From: Apostichopus japonicus
Lineage: Eukaryota > Echinodermata > Holothuroidea > Aspidochirotida > Stichopodidae
Assembly (NCBI RefSeq): GCF_037975245.1
Contig: NC_092568.1
Location: 17,565,001 to 17,629,000, forward strand
Length of the DNA: 64,000 nt
Direction: 5' to 3'
Made by a program: the position numbers and the translations under genes. Position 1 is the first letter of the stretch; each line of letters opens with the position of its first letter. Positions 50,922 through 63,230 of the stretch are shown here, piece after piece. The notes under the pieces are model-generated. The model did no database searches. It saw only the letters and a list, made by a program, of their open reading frames with translations, and was not told the DNA's origin.

Positions 50922-51692
50922 GCACACTCTTGAGGAAATCATTTCCCCTATGTGATAGGTTGAAATACTGTCAAATGCACTTTCACATAACATCACTATA
51001 AATTAGCTATATGGAGTTACCATGTACTGTACATAAGAGATGTTCGCTAATGCTGCCATATAGCTTTCGAGAACAACTCCACGAGTTAAAAAGATGTTGC
51101 TGGTTCTATAGATGATCTGTGTGCATGTGTGTGTGTGCAGCTTCTGTACGGTACATTACATACTTTAACAGAACAACGCTTCCTCAATAATACTTGATGG
51201 TGGAATCTCGCATTGTGTGACCATTGACGGACAGTGTTATGTATCCATTTTGTGATATGGGTGGGCATGGTAGTTGTGTGCATGTCTCTCTGTGTGACAC
51301 TTCCTTCTACAAATTTAAAAGTCATCAACATTCTCTCTCAACTTCTAGCATGCTGAGAATTGCACTACAACCTACGGATAGTACCGAAACTGTTTATTTT
51401 AAGCGTTTGAAATCGTTTGTACTTTTTCCCTTGTACGAAGAGAATTTAATTAGAATCATTAAATAATTGAGTGTCTCATGAGTGCATAGTAGTCAGATGA
51501 ATTGAAAAATATGGTGTAACAACTTTCCGTTGTGACTTTAGCTGACCATTTGTGGTCATTTTAGCATATATGTACTGTATGGGATAATACTGATATAACA
51601 AATTACCTTACACTTTGGAATGGTAGAATATGAAGGAGTTCACTTGGGGTCAGTAAGGGTGCACAGTGTTAAAAGATTACCAGGGCATACTA

Positions 51693-51738
51693 GGCACAGT
51701 AGAATGAGGTGCTTAGGTTGTGGGGAGACAGGTAAGTG
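51693..51738 (-). repeat. Dispersed repeat fragment (CTTACCTGTCTCCCCACAAC family), reversed
   Basis: The minus strand reads CTTACCTGTCTCCCCACAAC followed by CTAAGCACCTCATTCTAC, nearly the same as the plus strand at 56431-56476. Weaker copies are at 37099-37137 and 63602-63642. Confidence 0.6.
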
Positions 51739-53460
51739 GGTCACTCGTAAATATATAAACCAGTAAGTTTTATAATTACACTCTTATTTGCATCAAGTGA
51801 CATACTACTGTAGTTTAATTTTTTGTTTAGTCGTATAAATTGGTTCGGACTGTGTATTTTGCTCTCAAGTGTTTATTCATATTTCCCAGAACAATACAAC
51901 TATTTATGAAGAGATGAAACATAGCTAGTTTGCAGTACAGTCTGTCTGCCAAAAATTTGCATTGTATAAAGTAGCAAGAGAGAACAAAAATCCCCTACCC
52001 CACTCACCCCCTCCCCCCCCTCCACCAAAAAAACCCCCAAACAAACACAGTTTCTCGTCTGCATGCTTGTGAAAATGGTGCATCGCAACACCAAAGAATT
52101 GTAATCTAATAGTTGGAAAAAGCATTTGCAAGCAACCTCAGACTATCTTGTATCTGCACGATTTAATTGACGCTCAACTGCTTTGGAATTTGCTGGAAAA
52201 TGACAGCTCTCAGGTGCCGTTTGTGAAATAATGGTCTAACCCACTTAAAAGTTTTACAAAATGTTTAACAGAAATCGATTGGAACCATGAACTGGTTCTC
52301 TCTCTTCGCAAAAGAAGATGAAAGAAATGGATTGATTTGAGGACGCTCAAATTGATATAAAACAACACACAGGTTCCGTTTGGCTTTTATTGATTATTGA
52401 AAATAAATGAACGGATAAGACAATGTCTGTGTTGATTCGAGTTTTGACGGTGATGAATTAAATATTTTAAGGCTCATACTTCGTTATGATGTAATTTTAC
52501 TTATGTTTTCAACTAGTAGAGAAAATGTTACATTATGCTACAGTCTTGCTGGAATCTCTTCCTTAGACCTGCTATCAAAGTTTGCACAAAGTACATTGCA
52601 TATGCTCTCTTTTTTTAAGTTTTTCTTCATAGAAATATCAGGCAGTGAATACTGCCAGAAGTTTCACACAGCATGTTTCCTTTTGATTTGGTTTCTGAAA
52701 TCCTTTCAATATTTCATAGCCCTATTTTTAAACATTTTGTCGGTTAAATACCATTTCTCCTGTGCATTGTTCAGAAACCCTATGCCTGGAGGATGACTGG
52801 TATTTTCTTTTTGTTAACAATTGAATTGAGTGATACTTTTGAGAAATTATTTTCCAAGAAATACGCTCGTTTTTTAAAAAACAAATCGATATGTGGTCCT
52901 TCTTGAAAGGACGGATGGTTTGTTAAGCCTTTCATATCTGGAGCTGTATGTACCAAGGATATTGAAAGTACTTGCAGACAACACATTTTCATGCATTGGA
53001 TTTTCATAAAATTTTACAGAATTACCATTCATACAATGTAAGACTAAACATTTTTTGCCCAGCTTTCTGTTGACACAAAAATAGAAAAAAAACACAATGA
53101 AAGTGGGTGTGTAATTCGATGACTGCCTGTTAATTCTGTAAATAACCTATAAGTAGTTTTAAGTATTGTTTATGATTTCCACTTTTTCAAAAGATAATAG
53201 AATAATAGCCTTGACAGAAGTGGGCCTTTAACCCTTTTGTTCTCTGGCACAAAATGGAGAATATGTAACGCCTTGGTACCAGAGAGCCTTCGGCAAAGAT
53301 TAAACTTCCACACACTGCTCATTCAGGCTGTTTTTGGTTCGGACTGTGATTGGCCTTTCATTGTGTCAAAAGAAACTTCCCCAATTCAGAGGCATCAGGC
53401 CATAGCATGCAACCAAAAAGTTGTTGTTGTACAGGAAACGTGATTCAAGCGTTGCAGTGC

Positions 53461-53500
53461 CCACAGTCAACATCGGTTCCAATATGGCGCTGATAACAAG
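53461..53500 (+). other. Possible alternative 5' non-coding exon end before the FoxN coding exon
   Basis: AATATGGCGCTGATAACAAG is followed by GTGAGT (donor at 53501), 136 bases before the FoxN acceptor. CAATATGGCG resembles a YY1 site, which is often found at promoters. Joined to 53637, the ATG here would meet an early stop (TAA at 53641-53643), so it would be non-coding or a short uORF. The 5' limit is unknown. Confidence 0.3.
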
Positions 53501-53636
53501 GTGAGTCAGTGAAGGGAGGCGTTTTTTAAGAAGGCCTTTTTATCCTGGAATGGGAAATCCAGGTTCATTAAAGTTGACTTGTAACCAGCTTCCTTTACTA
53601 TCCCTTTTATTCTTTTTTTATGTTGCTTTCTTTCAG

Positions 53637-54156
53637 GTGGTAACCAGCCATCATGCCTCTTAGCCAAGACTCTTTACTCAGCAAACTATCCCAGAGCTTC
53701 CCTAGTATGAGTTTATCTCTAGCACTAGAACAAGTCAAGATGGATCTCAACAATAGCTGCTTCGGTTCCATCTGCATCGAGAAGGACGACGACGAACTCA
53801 AACCTCTCAGCTGGCTGCAAAATTCCGATCTGTTAAAGGACATCTACCTCGACGGAGAGGACGACGATGAGGAGAACTGTAAGGAGAACTATGCGGATCC
53901 CCATGGTTACTATTACCATGACACTATGGATCCTAAGAGACAAATGAACAGCAAACCACCATTTTCTTTTAGTTGCTTAATATTCATGGCCATCGAGGAT
54001 TCTCTTCATCAACGTCTTCCAGTCAAGGATATCTACCACTGGATCGAGGAACACTTCCCTTACTATCGCACCGCTCCCGCAGGATGGAAGAATTCTGTCC
54101 GGCACAACTTGTCCCTCAATAAATGCTTCCAAAAGGTGGATAAACTCAGAGGACAG
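53637..54156 (+). CDS. FOXN3: FoxN2/3-like forkhead transcription factor, first coding exon
   Basis: A pyrimidine-rich acceptor (TTTCAG to 53636) precedes the exon. An in-frame TAA at 53641 followed by the first ATG at 53653 fixes the start. The coding part runs 53653-54156 (168 codons) to CAG/GTAAGT. The N-terminus has a conserved-looking [15 protein letters not shown] patch (about 49-60, here [12 protein letters not shown]) and an acidic stretch at 68-76. The forkhead domain starts at residue 101 ([17 protein letters not shown]), has [18 protein letters not shown], and the recognition helix [13 protein letters not shown] at 147-159. This is the FoxN2/3 type rather than FoxN1/4. These nuclear factors bind forkhead DNA sites and are mostly reported as repressors with cell-cycle checkpoint roles. 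The wing region and C-terminus must lie in exons beyond the window. FOXN3 versus FOXN2 cannot be separated in invertebrates, which usually have one gene. The open frame continues past the donor to 54321, but that tail does not look like a forkhead. Confidence 0.93.
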
Positions 54157-56430
54157 GTAAGTGTTAAAGTACTTCCCTCGACAGCTAAGGTGCTTCATGC
54201 CTTTAGAGGCTTTGTATCTTCTGTAGGCAAAGATTGGTCCAACCTTGTGAGAACTACATATTTATCACTGTTGAAAGCACCTGGTGGTCTCTTTACAAAG
54301 AACACAGTAGAATATTCGTAAATTACATTGCTAGAAATGACAAGAGAGGGAAGGAGGTCTTAGACCATAGTCAACACTGGGAATTTTAAACCACAGTTTC
54401 CGGGGTAATATGGGGGCATATTTGGCACCGAGGTATTCCGTAACGGAAATTACCTGCGGAGGTGGACACAGGGTGAGAAAGTCGGAGGAAGCGAGTAGAA
54501 ATCTAAGGTTGGGGGGACGGTTGACGAAAAGCTAGCAAATACACCTTAAAGTTGAGCAAACGTTGCAAAAATCACTATGTTTCTGCTGTTGTTTGGAACA
54601 CTGTTATGTCTGGAAGTTGTAATTTAAGAACTTAAAGCACAAACCAGCCAGCCCTTATTTAAGGAACCAGTCAGGAGGAAAGGGAGGATACAGTAGCATA
54701 AAAGTTGGGGCAGTTCTGCGATCAAAGTTTTACTGCTCATGCATGGCGCCCGATGGCTCAAGCCCAATTCAGTGTGCTGTAAAGTATAGTGCAAAAATAC
54801 TGAATATAGTACCGACATAAAATGCTGTTGATCAGTTTGTATTAAAATTAGGACATTTTAAGAACAGATATTCATATAGTCTGACTAATTGTTCGAGTAA
54901 AGCAGAAGAATTCACAACATCCAATTGCTTCCCATCAATTCATTCCAAGTGTGAGAAATTTGTTTCCCTCTACAAGTAAGTACATTGGCTGTAGTGACTC
55001 AACAACAAGTGATGAACAAATCCATGCAATGGAAGGATAATAGCAAAACATTTCCCTTCCCTTTATGTAGTGTGTTGAGGTTTGTACATTGTATACAGTA
55101 TCTATAACAAGTACATGTGATTCGCCAGCCATGAAGTGGCTCAGGACATATATAGGAAAAGACAAACAGGAATATACCGTAGAAAATGGTCGAGGGGAAA
55201 AAAGGATTAAGAGGATCTGTGCTTTGGGTTTCAAAACCAGAAAAACAAGGAACTTTCAGGAGTCTAGGAAATAATAAGAAACAAAGTTCTTAGGTCACCA
55301 GATATTAGCCAGAATAAAAACCAATTTAAAAAAAAAAAGTTAGTTACTGTTTTGATTTGTTATGATATTTGTTTTTCAATGTCTGTAAAGCTGTTCAAAT
55401 TTATGTTAATTCTTTCTTTGAAAACTGGGCGAAAGGAAGATATAAAATGGAAGTTTCCTCAAATGGTGAAATGTTGGCAATCCGTGGTCAGTGGTCAGTG
55501 AATTGGCCGAGGATCGGAACGATAATCATGTAATTTTTAGTAATGAAATGCAACCACATTGTTTTGCAGTGACTCAGATGTCGTCACTGTAGTGTTTTTG
55601 TCGCTAAAAATCTGTGCAACCCATTTCTAATGGAGCTTTACCTCAAGAACACCCCTTTTTTCTTGAGATTTCATCATGTTTGGCTTCCACGAGTAAGAGA
55701 ATTCATGGTCAGAATTTGTTGTACTTTCCAATTAAGAAGCCAAATGGTATCGTGACCTAGGACATGTTTATAATTAATCAGACCCTTAAAGTCATTTTCT
55801 CGAGTACCTTGTTTCTCTCAGCGTAAGCCAAGTTAAAAAATCTTGGTCTCTCTCTTGGGTAATAAACGGTGGTGCATTGCCTGTAGCTTCGGTAGGTATG
55901 TACGTTCAACTTGATTTACTTGGCTCAGCTGTGCATAATTGTGAATAGACTTGTCCGTAGCATCGATGCAGATGAAGATGATGTTGCAACTGATGGGGTT
56001 TGCTTCGTTGGAAATAACAACTCGGCAGGAAAATATTGTACTTTGCTCAGTGTGCTCGTCGTTTGGGATCAAAACACCATGGACGATGCTACACATACAG
56101 TACTGATGCCACACAGCACTGATGCCATAAACAGTTTTCGTTTCAAGTTTTCTTCTGTTCTTGTCTTAGTTTTTTTTTCATCAATGGTAAATATCAGTGT
56201 TAGGCATCACCATGTTTTGGCTGGAATCATAGCAAAATAGATAAATTCCTTTGAATCCTCAAAAAAAAAAAGACTGCATGATACAAGTAGAACAAATGGA
56301 CAGTTGAATGGTCTGCATCAAGTATCCTGAAGATTCTGAAAGTTTGAATCAAAATTTTCTTCAGTCTAGTACTGGTATCATACAAACCAGTTTAACTACA
56401 TACCTGAAGATGGAGTTTACTTCCCTCTTT

Positions 56431-56476
56431 GCTTACCTGTCTCCCCACAACCTAAGCACCCTCGTTCTACCGTGCC
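56431..56476 (+). repeat. Dispersed repeat fragment (CTTACCTGTCTCCCCACAAC family)
   Basis: Plus-strand copy of the sequence found reversed at 51693-51738. Confidence 0.6.
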
Positions 56477-57320
56477 AAGAATGAACTGGTACACTTGTGA
56501 CACTGTGCGGCCTCTATGACCAGCCCCTCCGGTCAATGCCCTCCCTTCTCATTCTACCTCCCATAGGTCCAGCATGGTACGTTTTTCGCTGGGATTATTT
56601 CTACGTAATTCGTTCGGAACGGTGCCGAGGATTCTAGGTTTTTCATCATGTTTCCGTTTTTTTCCATTTCTCAGGTAGATTTTGAAGAACCAAGTGCATT
56701 TTATATATTTTTTTTGCCTACCCTATTATTTTTAACCCTTTTACATTATCTGCAGCCTGAACAGGATATACCTCAATGCAGTTGCCGTCTGATAAAAGTA
56801 AACTTTATAGCACTTGTAACTCTTTCACCATTACCGTAGATGTCTCAATCTCTTGACCATCCTATCTAAAAATTCTGTCACAAACTTACAAAAAGCGGCC
56901 TAGGTCAACTTCTGGGATAGCTCAAGTGAAATTTATGCTCAGCATAAATTGCTCAGCATCAACTAGAGCTACAGATCACTCTATGAGCGAGAAAATTCAC
57001 AGATTAAATTTAGAGATTGAATAAAAAGAATTCTATATACAACATTTGAATAAGTGGTAAGCAAGGGCATAGCTTGTCTGTTTCTGTTTCAGCAGCTGTG
57101 GACGCCCCTTTAGTACATACATGTATGCAATGGTTTGTATACTAAGGTGGTAATACAAAGCGATCCTATTAGTAGTGGTACACCTGCCACCGGGAGTGGA
57201 AGTACAGCTTCCATCAAATAATTTTTTTAATGCCATCAAAGCCTGTTATGAAAAGCAAACAGTACACGAAGGCAGTAGAGAAAACACTTCATGAATCACA
57301 TGAGGTATTAAACACAATAG

Positions 57321-57353
57321 GTTGCCATGGTACGGCCACGTTACTATGGAAAC
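57321..57353. promoter_or_regulatory. Pair of X-box-like motifs
   Basis: GTTGCCATGGTACG at 57321 and GTTACTATGGAAAC at 57340, 19 bases apart on the same strand, in the intron after the FoxN coding exon. Confidence 0.4.
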
Positions 57354-60267
57354 TTCAAACTTCTATTCAATTTGGTTGGTGGACTATGCTCCAGGGGTAA
57401 CTGATTGGTGACTTAGTAGATTGGGCTGTAAGTACACCTCCTATTCTCTACAGCGTGAGTTTGAAAGCCGAGAGGAATATTGAGGGAACCAAGTTATATG
57501 TTTGTCAAGGAACCTTAAAGGGGGGAAAAAAAAGACAGGGGTGTAAAAAGCCCTTTGTGTGTTTAAGTAGTCATCATTGTATTAAATGTACAGTACTGTA
57601 TGCATATATGTATGTAATACATAAAATGGGGCATATGCTGCATGTTGAACAAAGAAATGGGTAGAAACAGGAACCTCGGTTTGGTTACAAATATCAGAGA
57701 GGGGGAAAGAGTTAGTCCCATTATATCGTATGGCTTACAGGATCTTGAAAATGAAAGAAACCAAACTAGATTTGATGATTTGGAAACTAGTGATGTTTCC
57801 AAATTTTGACCTTCGTTTCAAACTTGTCCGATTTCCTGAGGACCTTATAAAGGACTATTAAAGTAGATAATGTGAGCTGTTTCTTCCCCTCAACTGATGT
57901 GCACCATTCATTACAATGACAAATTCAACTTTGATTCAAACTGATTGAGTTGATTGTTTGAAGACAGGTGGTTTTGTTTCTCCCAAAAAATTTCTCCCAC
58001 CTTGCAAATTGGTGCAGTTGTAGAACATATATTGTCACATATAGATCATCATTACCTTATTGACCCTGTGATCCTTTAGTATGTCAGGAAATCCTGGAAA
58101 ATATACAAAGGTAACACCACCCCGTTGCCTCGAGACTAAGTAGCTTTTATTAGCAAATGCATCTGATATGCTCCTGTAGTCTGTCATACTAGTCCTCCGT
58201 TTGACGACTGGTACCTGAAATTAGGTTGTCTGTTCAGAATAGGGCCGATAGACGTAACAATAGATTTGCCATTCTCTGTCACGTTGGTCCAGTCGAGGTT
58301 TTGTGAAACCCCTTGTCGGTCGGGACGACTCTGTAGAGAAATTCAGTCATCTGAACCACAAAAAATTTGGTCGTCTTGGAGGATCGGACAACCGTTAAGA
58401 ACTTCCCCTGTAGCTAAATGTTCCTTAAAAAAAGGAAGTGCACACAATAAGGAACACTATTTAAAATTGCATTGGAGGGAATCCAGTGTTGTGATTTCAA
58501 TGCATTACCTGTTTTACCTGTTCCCTATTGCACAATTTGTGCCAATTATACCTAGCAATGAGGTGATTAAAGTAACTTGATGTCCCAAAAAATTCCAAGA
58601 AATCTGATGGATATGTTACATGTATGTTCAAAGCAAAATGCTATGTTCATTGAAAAGTACTGTCTTAAATGCTACACTAAAAGTTGCTTGCATTAAACCT
58701 TACGAAAAGTCCTTCTACAGTTCTTGAGTAAATGTTATATGGTTGAAAGTAAATTAGTGAAAAAAATCAACCATTTGCTTTCATAACGGTCTTGGTCATG
58801 TGATCTATTGATACAGATTTCTTCAAATTTTTTTTTTTTTTTAAATTGAGAAAAGGACACTGCTTTTAGTTGATTTGGTTATGATATTTTTCAGTATTAA
58901 GACATTACTTTTATTTGTATCTCTTTAATTTGTTTGTTTCATTAGTAAATTCCCTTATTCTGACTTAATACATTTTGAATCTCGATTTTAATACGATTTG
59001 AATCTCTCCCCCTAACACATCTTAAACAGTAAGTGCGATTTTGAGTAGAGTCATTGTGTCAGAGTAGCTTTGATACATGTCGAGTCTATAAAATGATACA
59101 CGTTGAAGAGGTATTGTTCTAACTTTATTCTAATGATAGATGTCGTGGGGAGTCCATCATAGATAATCAAAATGTTGATCAGATAGGGTAAATGTTTTCA
59201 AAGTCGAGGCATTTGTAGATGTCTGGTTTCTATGTGTTTAGTTTTTTTGTTTATTAAGTGCTTTATGGAGACATCAGATAATGTTGGCACAAAGTACACA
59301 TCGTTTCAACAAAAGGGAAAGAAGTCTTTTCTCAAAGGGGGTCCAGAACTGATGGAATTTGTTCCCCTTTGAAATTAGTTCATATTTATCCTGCCTCCCG
59401 AGTTCAAACCTATATCTGCTTGAACAGCTTAAGTCAACATAATTCATACCGAGTTGATCTTCATTAAGGGTTGAGGAACATAATAAACCAATAGACAGTT
59501 AAACGCCCCATCTACGTACATTATATATATATGCGTATACGTACACAATACACTACCTTTTAGTGGAGTGGTCCCAGTTTTATGTACAGATGGTATGTAC
59601 ATGTGTGAACTGGATGTGGGGGACCAGTAAGTTGTAGTAACTCAAATAGTCCTTAGAAGTAGTGGACATAACGGTTTAATTACTCCATAAAATATCAAGC
59701 AGTATTCTGTCCCGATGACAAATTGAAAGAGTGCAATAAAAAATTGTTGGATAAAAATTTGACATGAACTATTTCAAGTCTGAACTACATTGCATTTGAG
59801 ATTTACCGACGTACCAGATATATACACACAGAGTACACAATTGTATATATCACAGTATGATCCGTAGTTTGGCAATATACGTAGCATAATTCACATGCTA
59901 CATGGTGGTGGTTGGTCGTTGAGCATGATAATATTCCATTTAATTATAAAGCATTTCATATGTTTAGCTTGGTCAATGAACATTTGTTGCATCGGGTATA
60001 CGTAATGGATCAAGTCAATAATGCGTATTTGTAGTTTCCTATCATGCTGGTACATCACCGTGAGTGTTAGGGCACAATACCACTGTATGCTGCTAAATTA
60101 CTTAGTTCTGCTTGCAGTGGCTGGTTGTGCATTAGGGCATATATTATCCCCTCTAAATGCGATAGGGCAAGACACCATATACAGTATGTTCAGTGATCAA
60201 GGTCAGAATGCATGTGACGTAAAATGAAGTCACCGGATATGATCGGATCACTGTTGATGCAGGAGTG

Positions 60268-60410
60268 TTTACATTGCAAAATTGATCTCTACATCCGGAT
60301 CAGATTCTGGTCTCTGCCAGCATCAAAATAGGAGGACCAGATCCGGATCTGAACTGCGTTTACACTTCAGCCATGATCTCGACATCAGGATCAGATCCCA
60401 GACCCAAACC
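60268..60410. repeat. Imperfect tandem duplication of about 90 bp rich in GGATCAGATC
   Basis: GTTTACA at 60268 and 60358 is followed in each case by TGATCTC-ACATC-GGATCAGAT. The intervening part also has CAGATCCGGATCTG. Confidence 0.55.
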
Positions 60411-62202
60411 AGACCTAGATCACCAATCCTAGTGTCTATGAAACAAGATTCATTTGTGCCCGGGCCCAGGCAGTGAAGTGGGTTGAAGTTTTTCATATGA
60501 TTCTATTAAAAGTTTTTTTTTTAATTTTTTTTAGAGCTTATAGGTGCATACATTTGTTGTGTACCACCATTGATTCAATTAACCTAATACCACATCATGT
60601 CTACTCAGTGGATGTATTGACTTTTTCTTGATCCATTATACAGTGTCGTACTTTTTGAGGCCTAGATTTACGTATTGTGATGAAGAGAAATAATGTATTT
60701 GAAATGGGTTGAGGCTAATTTTGCTGGTAAAGCATAGTTTGAACATAACAAAATCTTTATGAGATAATGTAAGTCTGTTGTTTTGACACTAATGTTTAAA
60801 CATAAAAAAAACAACCTAATACCAGGTAACTTTGGTTGTGCTCATTGATTTATGATACAGCAGGATTCTGTATTAAAGTTAATACACCACCAGACTGTTG
60901 AGCTATGATGCTATCTATTATGTACTTTGCTTGCGATCATAACTGGTTACTCTAGTCTATAACAGAGATCGTAATTATAAGCATGCGTTCTGTTATGTGC
61001 CTTCTAGCCATGCACATGTACCTACTGTTGAAAGATGTCACAGGTGTTTTACTCATATCTCTGGTGTGATTTCTGTCTTAATACTATAGAAATCAACAAG
61101 AGTCTTGTGAGTTGTGACTCAGCTGATAAGGTAGTTTAAATTCCCAAAAGGGGGGTCTGTACTTGAGACACATGACTCCAGTTGAAGAAATGCAGGCAAA
61201 AGGCTTTTGTGTGGATTACAAATCTTCAGAAACAGACTTCCAACGGACAAGAGAAGTTTGTCCGGTCTACTTTATCATCTCCCAGGTCTTAACATATTCA
61301 CAGGCCACTTTGTAGCTCTATATCCTCTAAGTAGTATATATATTTTAGTTTCCTTCTGTTGTCCTGAAAGTGAAAATCAAGGTTCATCAAAAGGTGTCTG
61401 ATTGCCTGTTCTGTCTGTGTGCAAAAAGTTGTTGAATCGTGATTTACATGTACCACCAGCAAGATTTGCCAGCAATATGAATATTTATGAACTATGTATG
61501 CACTCTAGTCAAATTATCTATCGGGGGGAGGGGGGGAAAGAAACTTAAAAATATAATTAATGGACCCAACAATATATAAGATCTTATGACAGTGACTGAT
61601 GTGAAGGGATATTTATGTTTGAAAGATATGAGCGGAAGTCAGTGCTACGGTACAGTACAGTGGGCAGGTTAATTCTTGTGTCATTTCATTTGCAAAGGCC
61701 TAAGAAGCTACTTGTGGGAAGAGCTTTTGACACATGTTTTGGAAGTATTATTTATGCCAATTATTAATTTCTTAGAAGATGGACAGAAACAGCCTGTGGA
61801 AATGTTTGCGATCCAAATGACATCCCTACTACCCGCAAAATAGTCTGGAAAAAAAAGGCTAGAATTGGACACAAAGAACAAGTACTTAAATTCATGAACT
61901 TATGTGTGAGCCTTCTTGACAATCAAAAAAGCTTTTATTGCCTTGATGAATAAATTTGTATCAATTTGACCATGTTCATAACATCTGATGTACGTAAGGA
62001 AGAACCTAGTTAGAATTATTCTTTCGAGAACTGGCTGCTGTCAAGTTTCAAGCAGTATTGAAGTTTTCTGATTTAAGTACTTTTGTTCAGCTTTCAAATT
62101 ATCAACTTTTATTTGAATGTAACTCCCCCCCCCCCCAAAAAAATAACACAAAATCAGAATTTACATTTTGTTGATAGAGATAGATACAGAATAAAGTTCT
62201 TA

Positions 62203-62221
62203 TATATATATTATATATATA
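62203..62221. repeat. TA microsatellite
   Basis: A short run of alternating T and A with one interruption. Confidence 0.6.
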
Positions 62222-63025
62222 GTCCACCTTCTATCTATGCTGAGATACTGGAAGTACTTCTAAATATTATTTGCTTGATTTTTGGGGGAAAAAAGGATTG
62301 ATGATTTAAATAATAATGCAGCTAAATTACATAAGAGGATTTTGTTTTTCATATTTGATTTGAAGGGACGGTTCAGTTCAGATTATTCAAGATTCTTTAC
62401 AATCTACAGAACTTGAAGGCCAGGGGGTGGTGGGCGATGGTCTAAAGCTAAGTGGCTGTCTTATAGACATGTGAAGTTTCAAAGGTCAATAATTCTATAA
62501 TAAATTGATTTAGCAGAACTTTGTAGGTAGAGAAATATTCTTACAGTAAATTGAAGCTACTGTAGTTACCCAAAGAGGTATGCTCGCTACTACTGTGTTA
62601 TTACTGTAAGAAGGGAAATTTTTGTGAAGTGGCATTTCTGTGTAAACACAGAGCCTTTCGGTTACTTGAAGATAGTTGATCACGACACAGTTTTGAACGA
62701 ATACTATTTTGGACGATTTTTATTCAACATGCTGCACTAAGGTTGGAAGATCAACCACGAAATCTACATGGATTATTACAGAAGAGAATTAGCCGAGTGA
62801 CATGGGTCACCAAATATCCATATTTCCAAATGTCGAAGTACATTTCATCTTCATCGTAATAACGAGCCAAAGAATGATGTTTTCAGATGTTTAGTCTTTT
62901 TATGCTGTGATTCATTTCCTCTCAAAACCTGTTACAAACCACTGTTAACTGATAGGTCAAAATCTTGTCATAGTACTGTATGTACAGGCAGTCGTACAAC
63001 TTGATGCAGCAGGTTCACATCACAA

Positions 63026-63230
63026 CTGAGTATAATAATAATAATAATAATAAATGAGACTTATATAGCGCCAAATCAGTAAACAAAAGTCATTGCTCAA
63101 GGCGCTTTACAGAGAAAGCAGATTAATTTACAAAAGAACAAGTGAAAAGATGGGTCTACCGTCTTAAGTAGACTTTTGAATGTAGAAAGTATCAGCCTTA
63201 CGTTGCTAGAAATTCTGAACATTGTCGGAC
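63026..63230. repeat. Dispersed TATATAGCGCC...GGCGCTTTACA-type repeat
   Basis: An AAT microsatellite (63030-63052) is followed by TTATATAGCGCC and, about 35 bases on, AAGGCGCTTTACAG. GGCGC and GCGCC can pair. CTTAAGTAGACTTTTGAATG follows. The order of words is the same as at 4060-4210. The class is unclear. Confidence 0.65.

Larger units (their letters stand above)
22915..53460. other. Long non-coding region, probably intron of or upstream of the FoxN gene
   Basis: About 30 kb without a recognisable coding exon. It is AT-rich and contains the solo LTR, tandem repeats, X-box-like motifs and the palindrome listed separately, plus many short homopolymers. Open frames are under about 130 codons and show no family motif. 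Whether it is intron or intergenic depends on where transcription starts. Confidence 0.45.

Noticed and set aside
54157..54321. Open frame continuing past the FoxN exon donor
   Set aside because: The sequence after the GTAAGT donor does not encode the expected forkhead wing, so it is most likely intron. A truncated read-through isoform cannot be excluded.
58266..58580. 104-codon frame in the FoxN intron
   Set aside because: The sequence has no recognisable domain, and a codon pattern or conservation test cannot be done here. Most likely chance.
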